Shown: one piece after another, positions 17,580 to 26,537 of the stretch
Numbering within the stretch: position 1 is the first letter of the stretch
Layout of the letters: every line of letters begins with the position of its first letter
Origin: Bacillota bacterium
GTDB taxonomy: Bacteria; Bacillota; Clostridia; Acetivibrionales; JAMNXU01
Assembly: GCA_023623175.1 (NCBI GenBank)
Contig: JAMNXU010000019.1
Location: 49,561-113,560, forward strand
Reading direction: 5' to 3'
Length of the DNA: 64,000 nt
Position numbers and translations under genes: made by a program
The notes under the pieces: model-generated
What the model was told of the DNA's origin: nothing
Databases searched by the model: none
What the model saw: the letters and a program-made list of their open reading frames with translations, nothing else

Positions 17580-18298
17580 TTTGCCACCTCCTCAAACACT
17601 TCCTCGAGGTTCTGGGCGTTATACCTTTCTTTTAATTCACGAGGTGTGCCTGATACGTGAATAATGCCCTTGTCAATAATGGCAACCCTGTCGCAAAGGT
17701 ATTCGATTTCGAGCATGTTATGGCTCGATACAAGTACCGACATGCCTTCCTTTGCCAGTGCTTTTATTGTATTTCGTATTTCGAGGGCATTCAGTACATC
17801 AAGGCCGCTGGTGGGCTCATCGAGTATGGCCAGCTTGGGCATGGTCATGACAGCACGTGCCAGCATTACTTTTCTTGTCATACCCTTGCTGTAACTGCCC
17901 ATCTTGTCCTTGAGCCTGTCCCCGAGGCCGGTGATTTCGCATGCCCTGCTGACAAATTCCTTTTGCTGCTTTTTATCATCGGCGAAAAGTGAAGCCATGA
18001 AATTAAGGTATCCCAACCCAGTGAGATTTTTATAGGCTCCTGCCTCCTCGGGAAGATAGCTTATCATATGCCTTACTTTTTCAGGCTCTCGGCTGACGCT
18101 TGTTCCGTAGACATATGCATCACCCGACGTTGGAGTCAACAGCGTTGCAATCATTCTCAGCGTCGTGGTTTTGCCTGCACCGTTGGGTCCGATGAGCGCG
18201 AATATTTCACCCGCGTTAACTTCGAAACTGACACCTTTGACAGCTTCCAGCCTGCCGTAGGATTTCCTGAGACCGTCAACTATCAGGGCCTTTTCCAT
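17576..18298 (-). CDS. ABC transporter ATP-binding protein (NatA-like)
   Basis: About 240 residues, the ATPase partner of the downstream permease. Walker A GPNGAGKTT is at residues 37-45, the signature is the YSKGM variant common in NatA-type exporters, Walker B is LAILDEP with TSGLD following, and the H-loop is VSSHNM. I start at ATG 18298 because AAGGAGG lies about six bases upstream; an ATG at 18304 would sit directly against the binding site. The substrate cannot be assigned from sequence. Confidence 0.92.
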   Translation of the reverse strand: MEKALIVDGLRKSYGRLEAVKGVSFEVNAGEIFALIGPNGAGKTTTLRMIATLLTPTSGDAYVYGTSVSREPEKVRHMISYLPEEAGAYKNLTGLGYLNFMASLFADDKKQQKEFVSRACEITGLGDRLKDKMGSYSKGMTRKVMLARAVMTMPKLAILDEPTSGLDVLNALEIRNTIKALAKEGMSVLVSSHNMLEIEYLCDRVAIIDKGIIHVSGTPRELKERYNAQNLEEVFEEVAK

Positions 18299-18332
18299 AA
18301 GCATCCTCCTTGCTTAAATATGATAAAGACGA

Positions 18333-19679
18333 TCAGCGAATTTTCCTGCACTCAAGGTAAAACCTCTTTTCTTCCGCCTCTCCCATGGAAAATGTCTTCC
18401 TCGGCAGCGCGCCATCCAGTATGACCGTCTTGAAGAGTTCATGTTTGTCCATCGGGGGAAGGAAGAATCCCATATTGCCCGGTTTTTCGCCGAGGTCAAA
18501 AACAACTTCGTCTCCGTGAATATAGTCAATTCTTACGTTTTTATTATCTGTCAGGTACTCATCAAGGAAACATTGCAGCGTGGCAACTTCAAGATTAAAC
18601 CCGGGATTTTCGACGAATATTGCGCCTGCGAATTCAGCGGTGATAAACGGCAATATGTGCACTCCCTGGCGCTTTTCATCAAATACGGTTTCTATGAGGC
18701 CTTTATTGCTGAAAAATTCGCACTGCGCCTTACAGCCCCTGCTTCTTAAAAATTCCTGCATATCATTAATAAGTGCTTCAATGTCAACTCCGAAAAGCAC
18801 ACGGTGAATAGGTTCAAACTGAAGCCCCTCGTCGTGAACATTTACGAGTTCAACCAGCGCATATCTCGCAGGATGGTTTTCGGCTTCGCTTAATGGCAGA
18901 TCCTTCTTTAATTTTTCCCAATATGCTTTGGCCGCAGCCAGGGAATGGTTACCGTCGCCGACGGCGTACAAAAGGATCCCTTCTTTGGCGCTGACGCCGT
19001 ACTTCTTTTCGTAATTTTCAGGGTCGGCAAGTTCTGCCATGGCAGAGAAAACAGATTCAACCAGCGATTCGTCATCTACCTTGTAACCCCTTATATGGCC
19101 GCCGTTCATCATCAGTTCGAAGTCATAAAGCTTTTCAAGGCGTGAACATGCCTCTGCCACCGGTTCAATGACGCTCCTGCCGGGATCGTCAATCAGAACC
19201 ATTATATGGGGCAGCTCAATGAGCGCGTTTTCTCTTATTCTAATTCGCGGCGGAAGCCTGTCGATTACGGTGCCTTCGGTAGCCCTCGCAAGGCTTTTTG
19301 CTCCTTTTGCATACTCATATTGCTCGAGGTCCAGGGCAACAATCAAACCTTTTCTTGAAGCGGCATGGGTTGTTTTCCTGTCTACGAGAACAAAGGCCTT
19401 GCCCTGCGGGACAAGCGTCCCGTCCTCGAGATACTGCTTCATGGTCTTGTTGATATTTTCTATCCGCCGGTCCACGCCGGGTTTCTCAAGATAGATTTCG
19501 GGCAAAATCATCCTCAGGGTTGAAGGATTGTCGGCGACGATATTTTCTACTTTATTCCAGTATTCCGGTTGGGAAGTGTACTGGTCGCACGCAACAACCG
19601 CCCATTTTTCGTAATCGACGTGCTTTGCCGGCAAGAGAATTTCCGGTTTTGAAATGCCAAAATGATTGAGACCTTTCAA
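18333..19679 (-). CDS. DUF1015 family protein
   Basis: 448 residues matching the DUF1015 family along the full length: early VVACDQYTSQPEYW, RIRIRENALIELPHIMVLI in the first third, and the conserved YAVGDGNHSLAAAKAYWE near residue 245. The conserved His and acidic residues suggest an enzyme, but no activity is established; in other genomes the gene often sits near serine/phosphoglycerate metabolism genes, which is not the case here. The start is TTG 19679 with AGGTGA about ten bases upstream. Its stop lies about 35 bases before the ABC ATPase start, so one operon is likely. Confidence 0.85.
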   Translation of the reverse strand: MKGLNHFGISKPEILLPAKHVDYEKWAVVACDQYTSQPEYWNKVENIVADNPSTLRMILPEIYLEKPGVDRRIENINKTMKQYLEDGTLVPQGKAFVLVDRKTTHAASRKGLIVALDLEQYEYAKGAKSLARATEGTVIDRLPPRIRIRENALIELPHIMVLIDDPGRSVIEPVAEACSRLEKLYDFELMMNGGHIRGYKVDDESLVESVFSAMAELADPENYEKKYGVSAKEGILLYAVGDGNHSLAAAKAYWEKLKKDLPLSEAENHPARYALVELVNVHDEGLQFEPIHRVLFGVDIEALINDMQEFLRSRGCKAQCEFFSNKGLIETVFDEKRQGVHILPFITAEFAGAIFVENPGFNLEVATLQCFLDEYLTDNKNVRIDYIHGDEVVFDLGEKPGNMGFFLPPMDKHELFKTVILDGALPRKTFSMGEAEEKRFYLECRKIR

Positions 19680-19865
19680 AGGGATCAGTCACCTTTCGGA
19701 AAAGAATTTCGCCTTTGCCTGAAGCGAGAAAATAAATAAAAATCATTTATAAACAAGTTAAATTTTACATGGCTGAATAAGATTAGTCAAACCAAATTGA
19801 ATGAATTTTTTTAGAAGATCTCGCAATACTAACTACATAAGCTGAAAATCAACGGAGCGATGCCC

Positions 19866-20426
19866 GTGGTTAAATATAGCGAAATTGTCGGATTGCCGGT
19901 TCTTTGCATTGAAACCGGGAAGCGCGTCGGAATTGTAAAAGACGTCATTTTCATTCCGGTTAAAAAATGCGTTTATGGTTTCCAGCTCGAGCGCACGGGC
20001 GCTGACTTAAGGAACCGGCTGATTAGGCTTGATGATGTGGCAAGCATAGGAAGTGACGCCATGGTGATAAACAGCCGCTCGTGCATTATTACGGCGAAAG
20101 ACGCGGAAAATGATGAAGAATATGAAAGCAGGGGAAAGGTCATAGGTTTGAGGATTTTTACGAAGACCGGACGGGATTTGGGAGTAATTGAAGATGTGCT
20201 GTTTGATTGCACCACCGGCAGGATAGAGGGCGTGGAGATTTCCGACGGATTGTTCCAGGATATTATGACGGGACGCAAATTGCTCCCGTTATTCGGGAAA
20301 TATGAATTTAGCGACGAGAGCCTGCTGGTGGACAGGGATGCAACTGAAGAAATAACCGAAACCGGCGGCGGACTGGCAAAGTTGATAAACGGCGGGAGCC
20401 AGTATCACGCCGGGAGCGGGAATTAA
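19866..20426 (+). CDS. PRC-barrel domain protein, two barrels
   Basis: About 186 residues with two PRC-barrel units. The first starts YSEIVGLPVLCIETGKRVG and the second RGKVIGLRIFTKTGRDLGVI near residue 94; each ends in a strand with a 'G(F/V)xLE/EIS' pattern. PRC-barrels occur in RimM and in small proteins of unknown role that bind RNA or membrane partners. A cytosolic protein is expected as no signal or helix is present. GTG 19866 has GGAG eight bases upstream; ATG 19860 lies too close to that site. It heads a probable operon with the small YtxH-like gene. Confidence 0.8.
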   Translation: MVKYSEIVGLPVLCIETGKRVGIVKDVIFIPVKKCVYGFQLERTGADLRNRLIRLDDVASIGSDAMVINSRSCIITAKDAENDEEYESRGKVIGLRIFTKTGRDLGVIEDVLFDCTTGRIEGVEISDGLFQDIMTGRKLLPLFGKYEFSDESLLVDRDATEEITETGGGLAKLINGGSQYHAGSGN

Positions 20427-20578
20427 ACAGGCCCGGAGCGGACAAGCATACAGGGAGCACATGTAATTTACACCTGGCATGTATCGGTAAAATGCACATA
20501 AGCAAAAAGGAATGCATTAAAACGAAGAAATGATGGAAGCATAAAAAGTGAACTGCAGTAATGAAAGGAGAGATGTCT

Positions 20579-20758
20579 GTGCATAAAGGATTTGCCAAAG
20601 GCCTCATTATTGGCGGCGTTATAGGCGCAACTGTAGGCATGATGATGGACACGAAAATGGTGAACGGCAGAACCGGAAGAAGGATGGTCAGAAGCGGAAG
20701 AAGCTTTATCAGAAAATCCGGAAATTTAATATGTGATCTTATTGATGTTTTAAGGTAG
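20579..20758 (+). CDS. Small YtxH-like membrane-associated protein
   Basis: About 59 residues: a glycine-rich hydrophobic stretch near the N-terminus (GFAKGLIIGGVIGATVGMMM, residues 4-23) followed by a basic, helical tail. This resembles short YtxH-domain proteins, which are membrane anchored with unknown role. Start set at GTG 20579 because AGGAG lies eight bases upstream; ATG 20561 and ATG 20573 are poorly spaced. It lies between the PRC-barrel and AI-2E family genes, a grouping seen elsewhere in Clostridia near alaS. Confidence 0.65.
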   Translation: MHKGFAKGLIIGGVIGATVGMMMDTKMVNGRTGRRMVRSGRSFIRKSGNLICDLIDVLR

Positions 20759-20805
20759 CAACACGCCCGGAATATGCAAGGGCGTAAAAATATCTCAAAT
20801 CCTCC

Positions 20806-20833
20806 AAAGGCCGGACCGCTACATCCGGCCTTT
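20806..20833 (+). terminator. Hairpin after the YtxH-like gene
   Basis: A perfect 10-bp stem, AAAGGCCGGA (20806-20815) with TCCGGCCTTT (20824-20833), loop of eight. Only three T residues follow, so termination may be partial, or the hairpin may act as an attenuator or RNA-stability element before the AI-2E family gene. Confidence 0.6.
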
Positions 20834-20925
20834 AACATACTGCTTAAAGCATGGAAAAAGCAATAATTGTTGCAAAAGCAGCAGGCAAACCTGTACAAAA
20901 GCGTAATTGACGAGGGATACTTCTG

Positions 20926-21975
20926 ATGCCGGCAAAACGCAAAACTTTGTTTTATTCTCTTCTGGCGATGTTCATATTGGCAGTAGTTTTGTTTGTCTAT
21001 CGTTTCAGGGTTAGAATCGGCAATATCATTCTTCCCTTTGTCATGGCCGGAATAATTGCATATATTTTAAGCCCGCTGGTTCACAGGCTTGAACGGCGGA
21101 ATATACCGGTCAGAACGGGAATATTGCTGGTTTATTTATGTTTTGCGGTCTTTATTGTACTGACCTCGGCATTTATTCTGCCCGAGGCAATCAACAATGT
21201 GAGGGATTTGACTGAAACCCTGCCGGAACTTACTGAACAATATCAAAACCTGATAAGAAAATCGACGATTATCATACAGTCGAGCAAGTGGCCCGATGAG
21301 GTCAAGGAAGCCGTCTTTGACCAGATAAATACAGGTACGGGCATTGCTCGGGATTATGTAGCCAGAATCCTGGGAAAGTCGCTTGATGTAATGATTGCAG
21401 CGGTACAGGTGTCTTTTGATTTTGTCCTTGCCATGATAATTGCCTATTATTTTATCAAGGATTCAGAATTCTTCAGGGAAGCGTTCCTGTCGCTTGTTCC
21501 GCGCAGATGGAGAAACTGGATTGTTGGCACTGGAAGGGAAATAAACGGGGTACTGTCGAAGTTTATCCAGGGCCAGCTGCTTACAGCGCTTATTGTGGGA
21601 ACGCTGGAAATAATCGGGCTGTTACTGACAGGTGTTAAATATCCGCTGATACTCGGCATATTTGGAGGAATGGCAAATGTGATACCCTATTTTGGACCGG
21701 TTATAGGGGCGGTACCGGCTGTTGGCGTGGCGCTGATACAGTCGCCCGTAAAAGCTCTGTGGGTGATACTGGTCTTTGTGACGGTACAGCAGATAGACAA
21801 TATATTAATTACGCCAAAAGTCGTAGAAGGCAAACTGGGGCTGCATCCCGTAAGCACCATATTGGCGGTGTTAATCGGCCAGGAGTTCTATGGGATACCA
21901 GGTATGTTAATTGCGGTGCCTGTCATGGCGATCATGAAGATTTTACTGAAGAGATTGATTGATGCATTGGTATAA
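20926..21975 (+). CDS. AI-2E family (YtvI/PerM-like) transporter
   Basis: 349 residues with the AI-2E family layout: two N-terminal helices, an extracellular or amphipathic segment (residues 80-150), then clustered helices from about 155. GQLLTALIVGTLEIIGLLL and the conserved VIPYFGPVIGAVPAV near residue 250 are diagnostic, as is QQIDNILITPKVVEGKLGLHP. Members are polytopic membrane proteins linked to autoinducer or Na+/H+ transport; the substrate here is unknown. ATG 20926 has GAGGG upstream. In many Clostridia this gene is close to alaS; here a large surface-protein block separates them. Confidence 0.88.
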   Translation: MPAKRKTLFYSLLAMFILAVVLFVYRFRVRIGNIILPFVMAGIIAYILSPLVHRLERRNIPVRTGILLVYLCFAVFIVLTSAFILPEAINNVRDLTETLPELTEQYQNLIRKSTIIIQSSKWPDEVKEAVFDQINTGTGIARDYVARILGKSLDVMIAAVQVSFDFVLAMIIAYYFIKDSEFFREAFLSLVPRRWRNWIVGTGREINGVLSKFIQGQLLTALIVGTLEIIGLLLTGVKYPLILGIFGGMANVIPYFGPVIGAVPAVGVALIQSPVKALWVILVFVTVQQIDNILITPKVVEGKLGLHPVSTILAVLIGQEFYGIPGMLIAVPVMAIMKILLKRLIDALV

Positions 21976-22024
21976 TTAAATATGTATATATTTGTTGAAA
22001 TTTAGTGGATTTTGAAATTGCATC

Positions 22025-22053
22025 TTGATTTATTTTCCAGTCTATGGTAATAT
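22025..22053 (+). promoter_or_regulatory. Probable sigma-A promoter of the coiled-coil gene
   Basis: TTGATT (22025-22030), a 17-base spacer and TAATAT (22048-22053), about 40 bases before the start codon. Confidence 0.5.
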
Positions 22054-22092
22054 ACATTATAGTAATGCTTTTTCTTTTTCAAAGGTGAAAAC

Positions 22093-22428
22093 ATGGAAGA
22101 AACATTAAAGAAAATTCTCAGTGAAATAAGTTCTGTTAAAACCCAGCTTGGTTCCATGAATGAACGGCTTGGTTCTGTAGAAAGCAGGCTTGACTCCATG
22201 GACGTGCGGCTTGATTCCATGGATTCCAGGCTTAATTGCGTGGAATATGAAATTGCAGGTATTAAGCAAAATATCGCAGTTTTAGAAAACAAACTTGACA
22301 CCAACCTGAAAATTTTGTACGACGGTTATAAACAAAATTTTGAAAGCATTACTGAGATTAAGAAAGATATTAAGGACATAAAACAAAAACTTGACACACA
22401 TGAACTAAAGCTTTTAAAGTACTCGTAA
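22093..22428 (+). CDS. Small coiled-coil protein of unknown function
   Basis: 111 residues, almost entirely helical with heptad-like repeats: near-identical 7-residue steps such as RLGSVES, RLDSMDV and RLDSMDS (residues 23-50), then a charged Lys/Glu-rich tail. No signal peptide or membrane helix. Such proteins are common next to nucleoid or surface genes, but nothing here assigns a role. ATG 22093 has AAAGGTG five bases upstream, its own promoter and its own terminator. Confidence 0.7.
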   Translation: MEETLKKILSEISSVKTQLGSMNERLGSVESRLDSMDVRLDSMDSRLNCVEYEIAGIKQNIAVLENKLDTNLKILYDGYKQNFESITEIKKDIKDIKQKLDTHELKLLKYS

Positions 22429-22463
22429 TAAATTATATATTCGGGACATACTCGGCACCACGA

Positions 22464-22490
22464 GGGCGAAGAAATTCGCCCGTTTTCTTT
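22464..22490 (+). terminator. Rho-independent terminator after the coiled-coil gene
   Basis: GGGCGAA (22464-22470), loop GAAA, TTCGCCC (22475-22481), then GTTTTCTTTG. Confidence 0.85.
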
Positions 22491-22698
22491 GTTCATATAA
22501 AAGCTTGATTAATTTATATAAGCTTGATTAATTATCACGTTTACTCTATTAGATACATCAATTATTTTTTAAACAATTCATACAATGATAAGTTTTTTGA
22601 CGCAGTGAAAATTATAAATCTACAAAGGCAATCCTTTATATTTCCTGAGAGAAATACCAAAAAATATAAATTTTCTTGACAAATTTCTCATTTATGTA

Positions 22699-22727
22699 TT
22701 GACAATTTAATACATTAATTATAAAAT
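22699..22727 (+). promoter_or_regulatory. Promoter for the surface-protein block
   Basis: TTGACA (22699-22704), 17-base spacer, TAAAAT (22722-22727). A second TTGACA at 22676-22681 may give an overlapping promoter. The remaining 22491-22820 sequence is AT-rich leader with no other gene. Confidence 0.7.
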
Positions 22728-22819
22728 ATAGTCGAAAAACTGTTAAAAATTGATAAGCATGGATGTGCGTGGCTTGAGTCTGATACAAAGAGCTTTTGAA
22801 TAAATTCCAGGGTTTTCAG

Positions 22820-23920
22820 GTGATAAAAGTGAAAAGAATACTTACGGTTTTAACATTATTTTTAATTCTGACATTCTTGCCGTCTGCCGATACTTTTGCG
22901 GCAATCCCGGGATTCGCGCCACCGAAAAGACCGATAAAGATATTTATAGAGGGCAGGGAGGTAAAACTAACCCTTCCCATATTAAATAAAAATGACAGGA
23001 ACTATTATCCTTTCAGAGAATTGTGCGAAGCTGCCGGAGCCTATGTCACATGGGACAGCGTAAACGACAGGGCAATTGCGGAGCTTGACGGCAACAGGGT
23101 TGAATTCAACATCGGCAGAAGCGATTACTACGTAAACGGAGTTTACAAGGTAATGCCTGACGCAACAACGGTGGTCGACACTTCCGTTAACCGGTCCTAT
23201 GTGCCTATAAGGTACTTCATGGAAGGCCTGGGCTTCGACGTGGCGTTTTTTATAACTCAAAGGTATGACATTATACGGGTAGCAAAGAATCCAACGGAAG
23301 AACAGGATGTAATTCTGCAGCTGCAGGGATATAGGGATAATATAAATACGCCTAAGTATTTTCCTGACAGTTATCTTACTAACGAACAGTTTATAAATAA
23401 GGGTTATACATATGGTATCAATTATACTTTGGAAACTGCTCAATTAATATCTGCAACTGCGAAAAATCTCTTGTTAACACATTTTAATGTTGATTATAAA
23501 AACCTTAATGGGTTTTATGAAAAATATAGATATTTCTTTATGCCCGAAGCAGCCAGTGAAATATGGATTAATGGAAAGAAATATACAAACGAAGAGTATA
23601 TACAGCTAAGAATTAATGATATAAAAACGTATCAAATATCATGTGAAAGTAAGGTTATTACAGATTGGTCATTGGTTTATCAATCATGGGGTACTGGTAT
23701 ACATACACGTTGCAGGCTTTTTATCAAATTTAACTCAATTAAGCCAGAGTATTTTAAGAAGTACAATATGAAGCAATTACAAACCAATAAATGGTACTAT
23801 GTTGATATTGAAGTTCCGTTAGCAATTATTCCATCCAGAAATCCTGATAAATGGAAGCATGCAGAGTTTACTTTTGACAGCGAGTTTATATATATATCTG
23901 AGTTTAAGGAGCTGACATAA
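22820..23920 (+). CDS. Secreted protein with copper-amine-oxidase-like N-terminal (stalk) domain
   Basis: About 366 residues. A basic N-terminus and hydrophobic core (VKRILTVLTLFLILTFLPSA) form a signal peptide with likely cleavage after TFA. Residues about 45-155 form a stalk domain of the copper-amine-oxidase-N type (YYPFRELCEAAGAYVTWDS, then YVPIRYFMEGLGFDVAF), a module common in clostridial exported proteins and unrelated to oxidase activity. The C-terminal 200 residues have no family I recognise. GTG 22820 follows AGGG by seven bases; GTG 22829 is a close alternative. The stop overlaps the next start codon by one base, so translation is coupled. Confidence 0.8.
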   Translation: MIKVKRILTVLTLFLILTFLPSADTFAAIPGFAPPKRPIKIFIEGREVKLTLPILNKNDRNYYPFRELCEAAGAYVTWDSVNDRAIAELDGNRVEFNIGRSDYYVNGVYKVMPDATTVVDTSVNRSYVPIRYFMEGLGFDVAFFITQRYDIIRVAKNPTEEQDVILQLQGYRDNINTPKYFPDSYLTNEQFINKGYTYGINYTLETAQLISATAKNLLLTHFNVDYKNLNGFYEKYRYFFMPEAASEIWINGKKYTNEEYIQLRINDIKTYQISCESKVITDWSLVYQSWGTGIHTRCRLFIKFNSIKPEYFKKYNMKQLQTNKWYYVDIEVPLAIIPSRNPDKWKHAEFTFDSEFIYISEFKELT

Positions 23921-26493
23921 TGAAAATCAAAAAACATATTGCAGTATTATTTGTTTTAATATTTGTTATAAATTTTTTACCATGTAATTATTTTAAAAGT
24001 TATGCGCTAAATATAAAGGTAGAAAATGACCGTATAGAATTTGTTACCCGTGCTACAAAAGCTTTACCTTCTACAAAAACGACCTATTCTGTTATAGGGT
24101 TCGTTGCGTCAATAACAGTTAACGGAAGAACATATAAAGCTAATCTTGCATATGAAAGTAATATTTTTACCGACAATGGAGATGGAACAGTATCCTACAC
24201 TTATATTATACCAATTGCTCAAAATACCACCGGATCAATACTGGACCGCATGATAACCGAGCATGGGTATAAAGATGAATTTATAAATTTCTTTAAATAC
24301 GGCGGCACTATACGTCTTGACGGCATCCTGACGATTAAGGAAAATGGCGTCCCTCTCGGATCTATTGATATCAATGGAGTTACTTCCGGAACGGTATTTT
24401 TTACTCCCGAATCAATTATAAGAGCCAGAAACTGGTCCAACCCCAACGACTTTTATCAATATTTCAATATCACGGTGACTATTGCTCCGCAGAATGTTGA
24501 AAAATACTATCAGCCAACGGTAGCTAGAATAACCCGGAACGGTAACAATATACCTTCCGATACTTTGACATGCTATAAAGGGGACTCTATTCAGCTTGAA
24601 GGGGACAAGTCCTATTTTCCGGATTACGCTATTAAAAGGTATTATACATGGCAATATAAATCGGCCTATGGCACCTGGAATACTGTTATTGATAAAGGTA
24701 TAAACGCAACGCGAGTTGACTTGTCGCATCTTCCTGAAGACACATATACCGTAAGGCTCACTACCGAATATGACAATATAGAGTCCACGAGAAGTTATAA
24801 AGACATTACGCTTGATATAAAGAAAATTCCGATAGTGTACGGTGAAGTTAATACTACCGCATACACGCAGCCGGACAGGGTACAGGTTACAGGCGGCAAT
24901 GTTACCGTAAAACTCAATGTCAGTGCTTCTCTCAATGGCTGTTCCGATTACTCTCAGCTTCTATATTGGAATATTGCCGCGAGGCTTGATGTACCATATG
25001 GGCAGCCTGATCAGCTGCAATATCTGGACCTGCCTGCCGGCCCGAATGCTGTTCATTCTTTTACTTTTAATCTGCCGGCAAGCATAATGGGTGACAGCTA
25101 TGACTATACGCAATATTTCACTGCTACTGCCGTAGCGGTGTTTAAAGACGGGACAAGCAGGATGGATTCTGCCCTGGCTTCAGCTAATTTATGGAAGGCA
25201 AAGCCTTCTCCGACACCGGGAGTTACACCGTCGCCTTCTCCAACGCCGTCACCGACACCTACTCCTACACCAACGCCTAAACCTTCACCAATTGTATTGC
25301 CTTCGCCTTCACCGGTGCCGTCACCGTCTCCCGTGCCAACGCCGTCGTCTTATGAAGAAAACATTCCTCCGGTGGCTGTGCTGGATGCGCCGCTTACGGC
25401 ATATGCCGGCGTTCCGTTCGTTATTTCCGGAGCGCGGTCCTATGACCCGGACAGCAATATTGAGTCGTACCTGTGGCTCCCGCAAAATCATGGAGTTGGT
25501 AATGACAGCTGGATGGAATTAATGTATCCGAATGAAGGTACTTACTACGTTTTGCTTCAGGTTACGGATAACAAAGGCGCGACTGACGCCACTGACGCTT
25601 TTATTGAGGTGGTTAAACCTCCGCCGGTGGCACAGCTGAAAGTTTCGGGCAAACTTAAGCAGAACAGGGTTGTTTACCTGGATTCAAGCGGCAGCTATAA
25701 CTTGGGTCAATATTCAATTGACAAATCCAAAACGGAATGGAGCATTGAACCTGTTCCCGGAACCGGCGCTACTGATAATTTCTGCATAGTAACTGGTTTT
25801 TGCCCCGACAACATACCGCGAGGGATTCCATATGACTCAAATTCGTTAAAGGGGTTAGAAAAGCCACAGATACTTTTTAAAGTTCCGGGTGACTACGAAA
25901 TTACCCTTACCGTTTATAACAATGCTGGGCTTAGAAGCACTGCCAAAAGGAAAATAACCATAGTTCCAGATGAACCGCCAATTGTAGATTTTGTCGTATA
26001 TACTACACCGCGTATTTACAACGCGGACGGAACCTTAAGTCTCCATACCAATTATGAATATTCCCAGGTTGTAAACAGCGTATTTACGCGTGTCATGTTT
26101 TCAGTGCCGAGAGAAACGTACAACGAGTGTGTTGACAGAATTAACAGGCACTTCGCGAATTGTGAAATTAACCAGGAAAACATTGAAGCTTTCCTCGCAT
26201 CCAATCCTGATATTAAATTGTCTTCGTCATGGAACAGGCTGTATTCAAAACTGGTGATTATTGACCGTTCCTTTTCCAGGGACGGCGATCCTATAAGCAA
26301 CCGCAAGGTATGGGTTATATATGACGGCAATAATGACGGCGACTTTGACGATCCTGAAGATACAAGGACGCTTATTCAAGATCTTAACGATATCGGCAGT
26401 ATTCTTGAGAATCCTGTAATTGAATACCTGTGTTCCGAGCCCGTTGGAAGATACAGAGTCGAGATGCAGGTCACTGAAGAATATATTCCATAA
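23920..26493 (+). CDS. Secreted PKD-domain protein with Pro-rich linker
   Basis: 857 residues, exported. The signal peptide is residues 1-29 (KHIAVLFVLIFVINF core). Residues 30-200 form an unrecognised beta-rich domain; about 205-420 carry Ig-like folds. Residues 429-480 are a Ser/Thr-Pro linker (repeated PSPTPSPTP), likely extended and possibly wall spanning. Two PKD-like domains follow (about 483-567 with SYDPDSNIESYLWL and VTDNKGATDATD; then to about 685), and a C-terminal region includes DGNNDGDFDDPED, a calcium-loop-like stretch. No enzymatic motif. It begins at the stop of the stalk-domain gene and ends 44 bases before the giant gene. Adhesion or a structural surface role is inference. 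Confidence 0.8.
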   Translation: MKIKKHIAVLFVLIFVINFLPCNYFKSYALNIKVENDRIEFVTRATKALPSTKTTYSVIGFVASITVNGRTYKANLAYESNIFTDNGDGTVSYTYIIPIAQNTTGSILDRMITEHGYKDEFINFFKYGGTIRLDGILTIKENGVPLGSIDINGVTSGTVFFTPESIIRARNWSNPNDFYQYFNITVTIAPQNVEKYYQPTVARITRNGNNIPSDTLTCYKGDSIQLEGDKSYFPDYAIKRYYTWQYKSAYGTWNTVIDKGINATRVDLSHLPEDTYTVRLTTEYDNIESTRSYKDITLDIKKIPIVYGEVNTTAYTQPDRVQVTGGNVTVKLNVSASLNGCSDYSQLLYWNIAARLDVPYGQPDQLQYLDLPAGPNAVHSFTFNLPASIMGDSYDYTQYFTATAVAVFKDGTSRMDSALASANLWKAKPSPTPGVTPSPSPTPSPTPTPTPTPKPSPIVLPSPSPVPSPSPVPTPSSYEENIPPVAVLDAPLTAYAGVPFVISGARSYDPDSNIESYLWLPQNHGVGNDSWMELMYPNEGTYYVLLQVTDNKGATDATDAFIEVVKPPPVAQLKVSGKLKQNRVVYLDSSGSYNLGQYSIDKSKTEWSIEPVPGTGATDNFCIVTGFCPDNIPRGIPYDSNSLKGLEKPQILFKVPGDYEITLTVYNNAGLRSTAKRKITIVPDEPPIVDFVVYTTPRIYNADGTLSLHTNYEYSQVVNSVFTRVMFSVPRETYNECVDRINRHFANCEINQENIEAFLASNPDIKLSSSWNRLYSKLVIIDRSFSRDGDPISNRKVWVIYDGNNDGDFDDPEDTRTLIQDLNDIGSILENPVIEYLCSEPVGRYRVEMQVTEEYIP

Positions 26494-26537
26494 TCGGCAG
26501 GAGGGTTAGGAGGCTTTAGAGAATTTTCGGGGGTTTT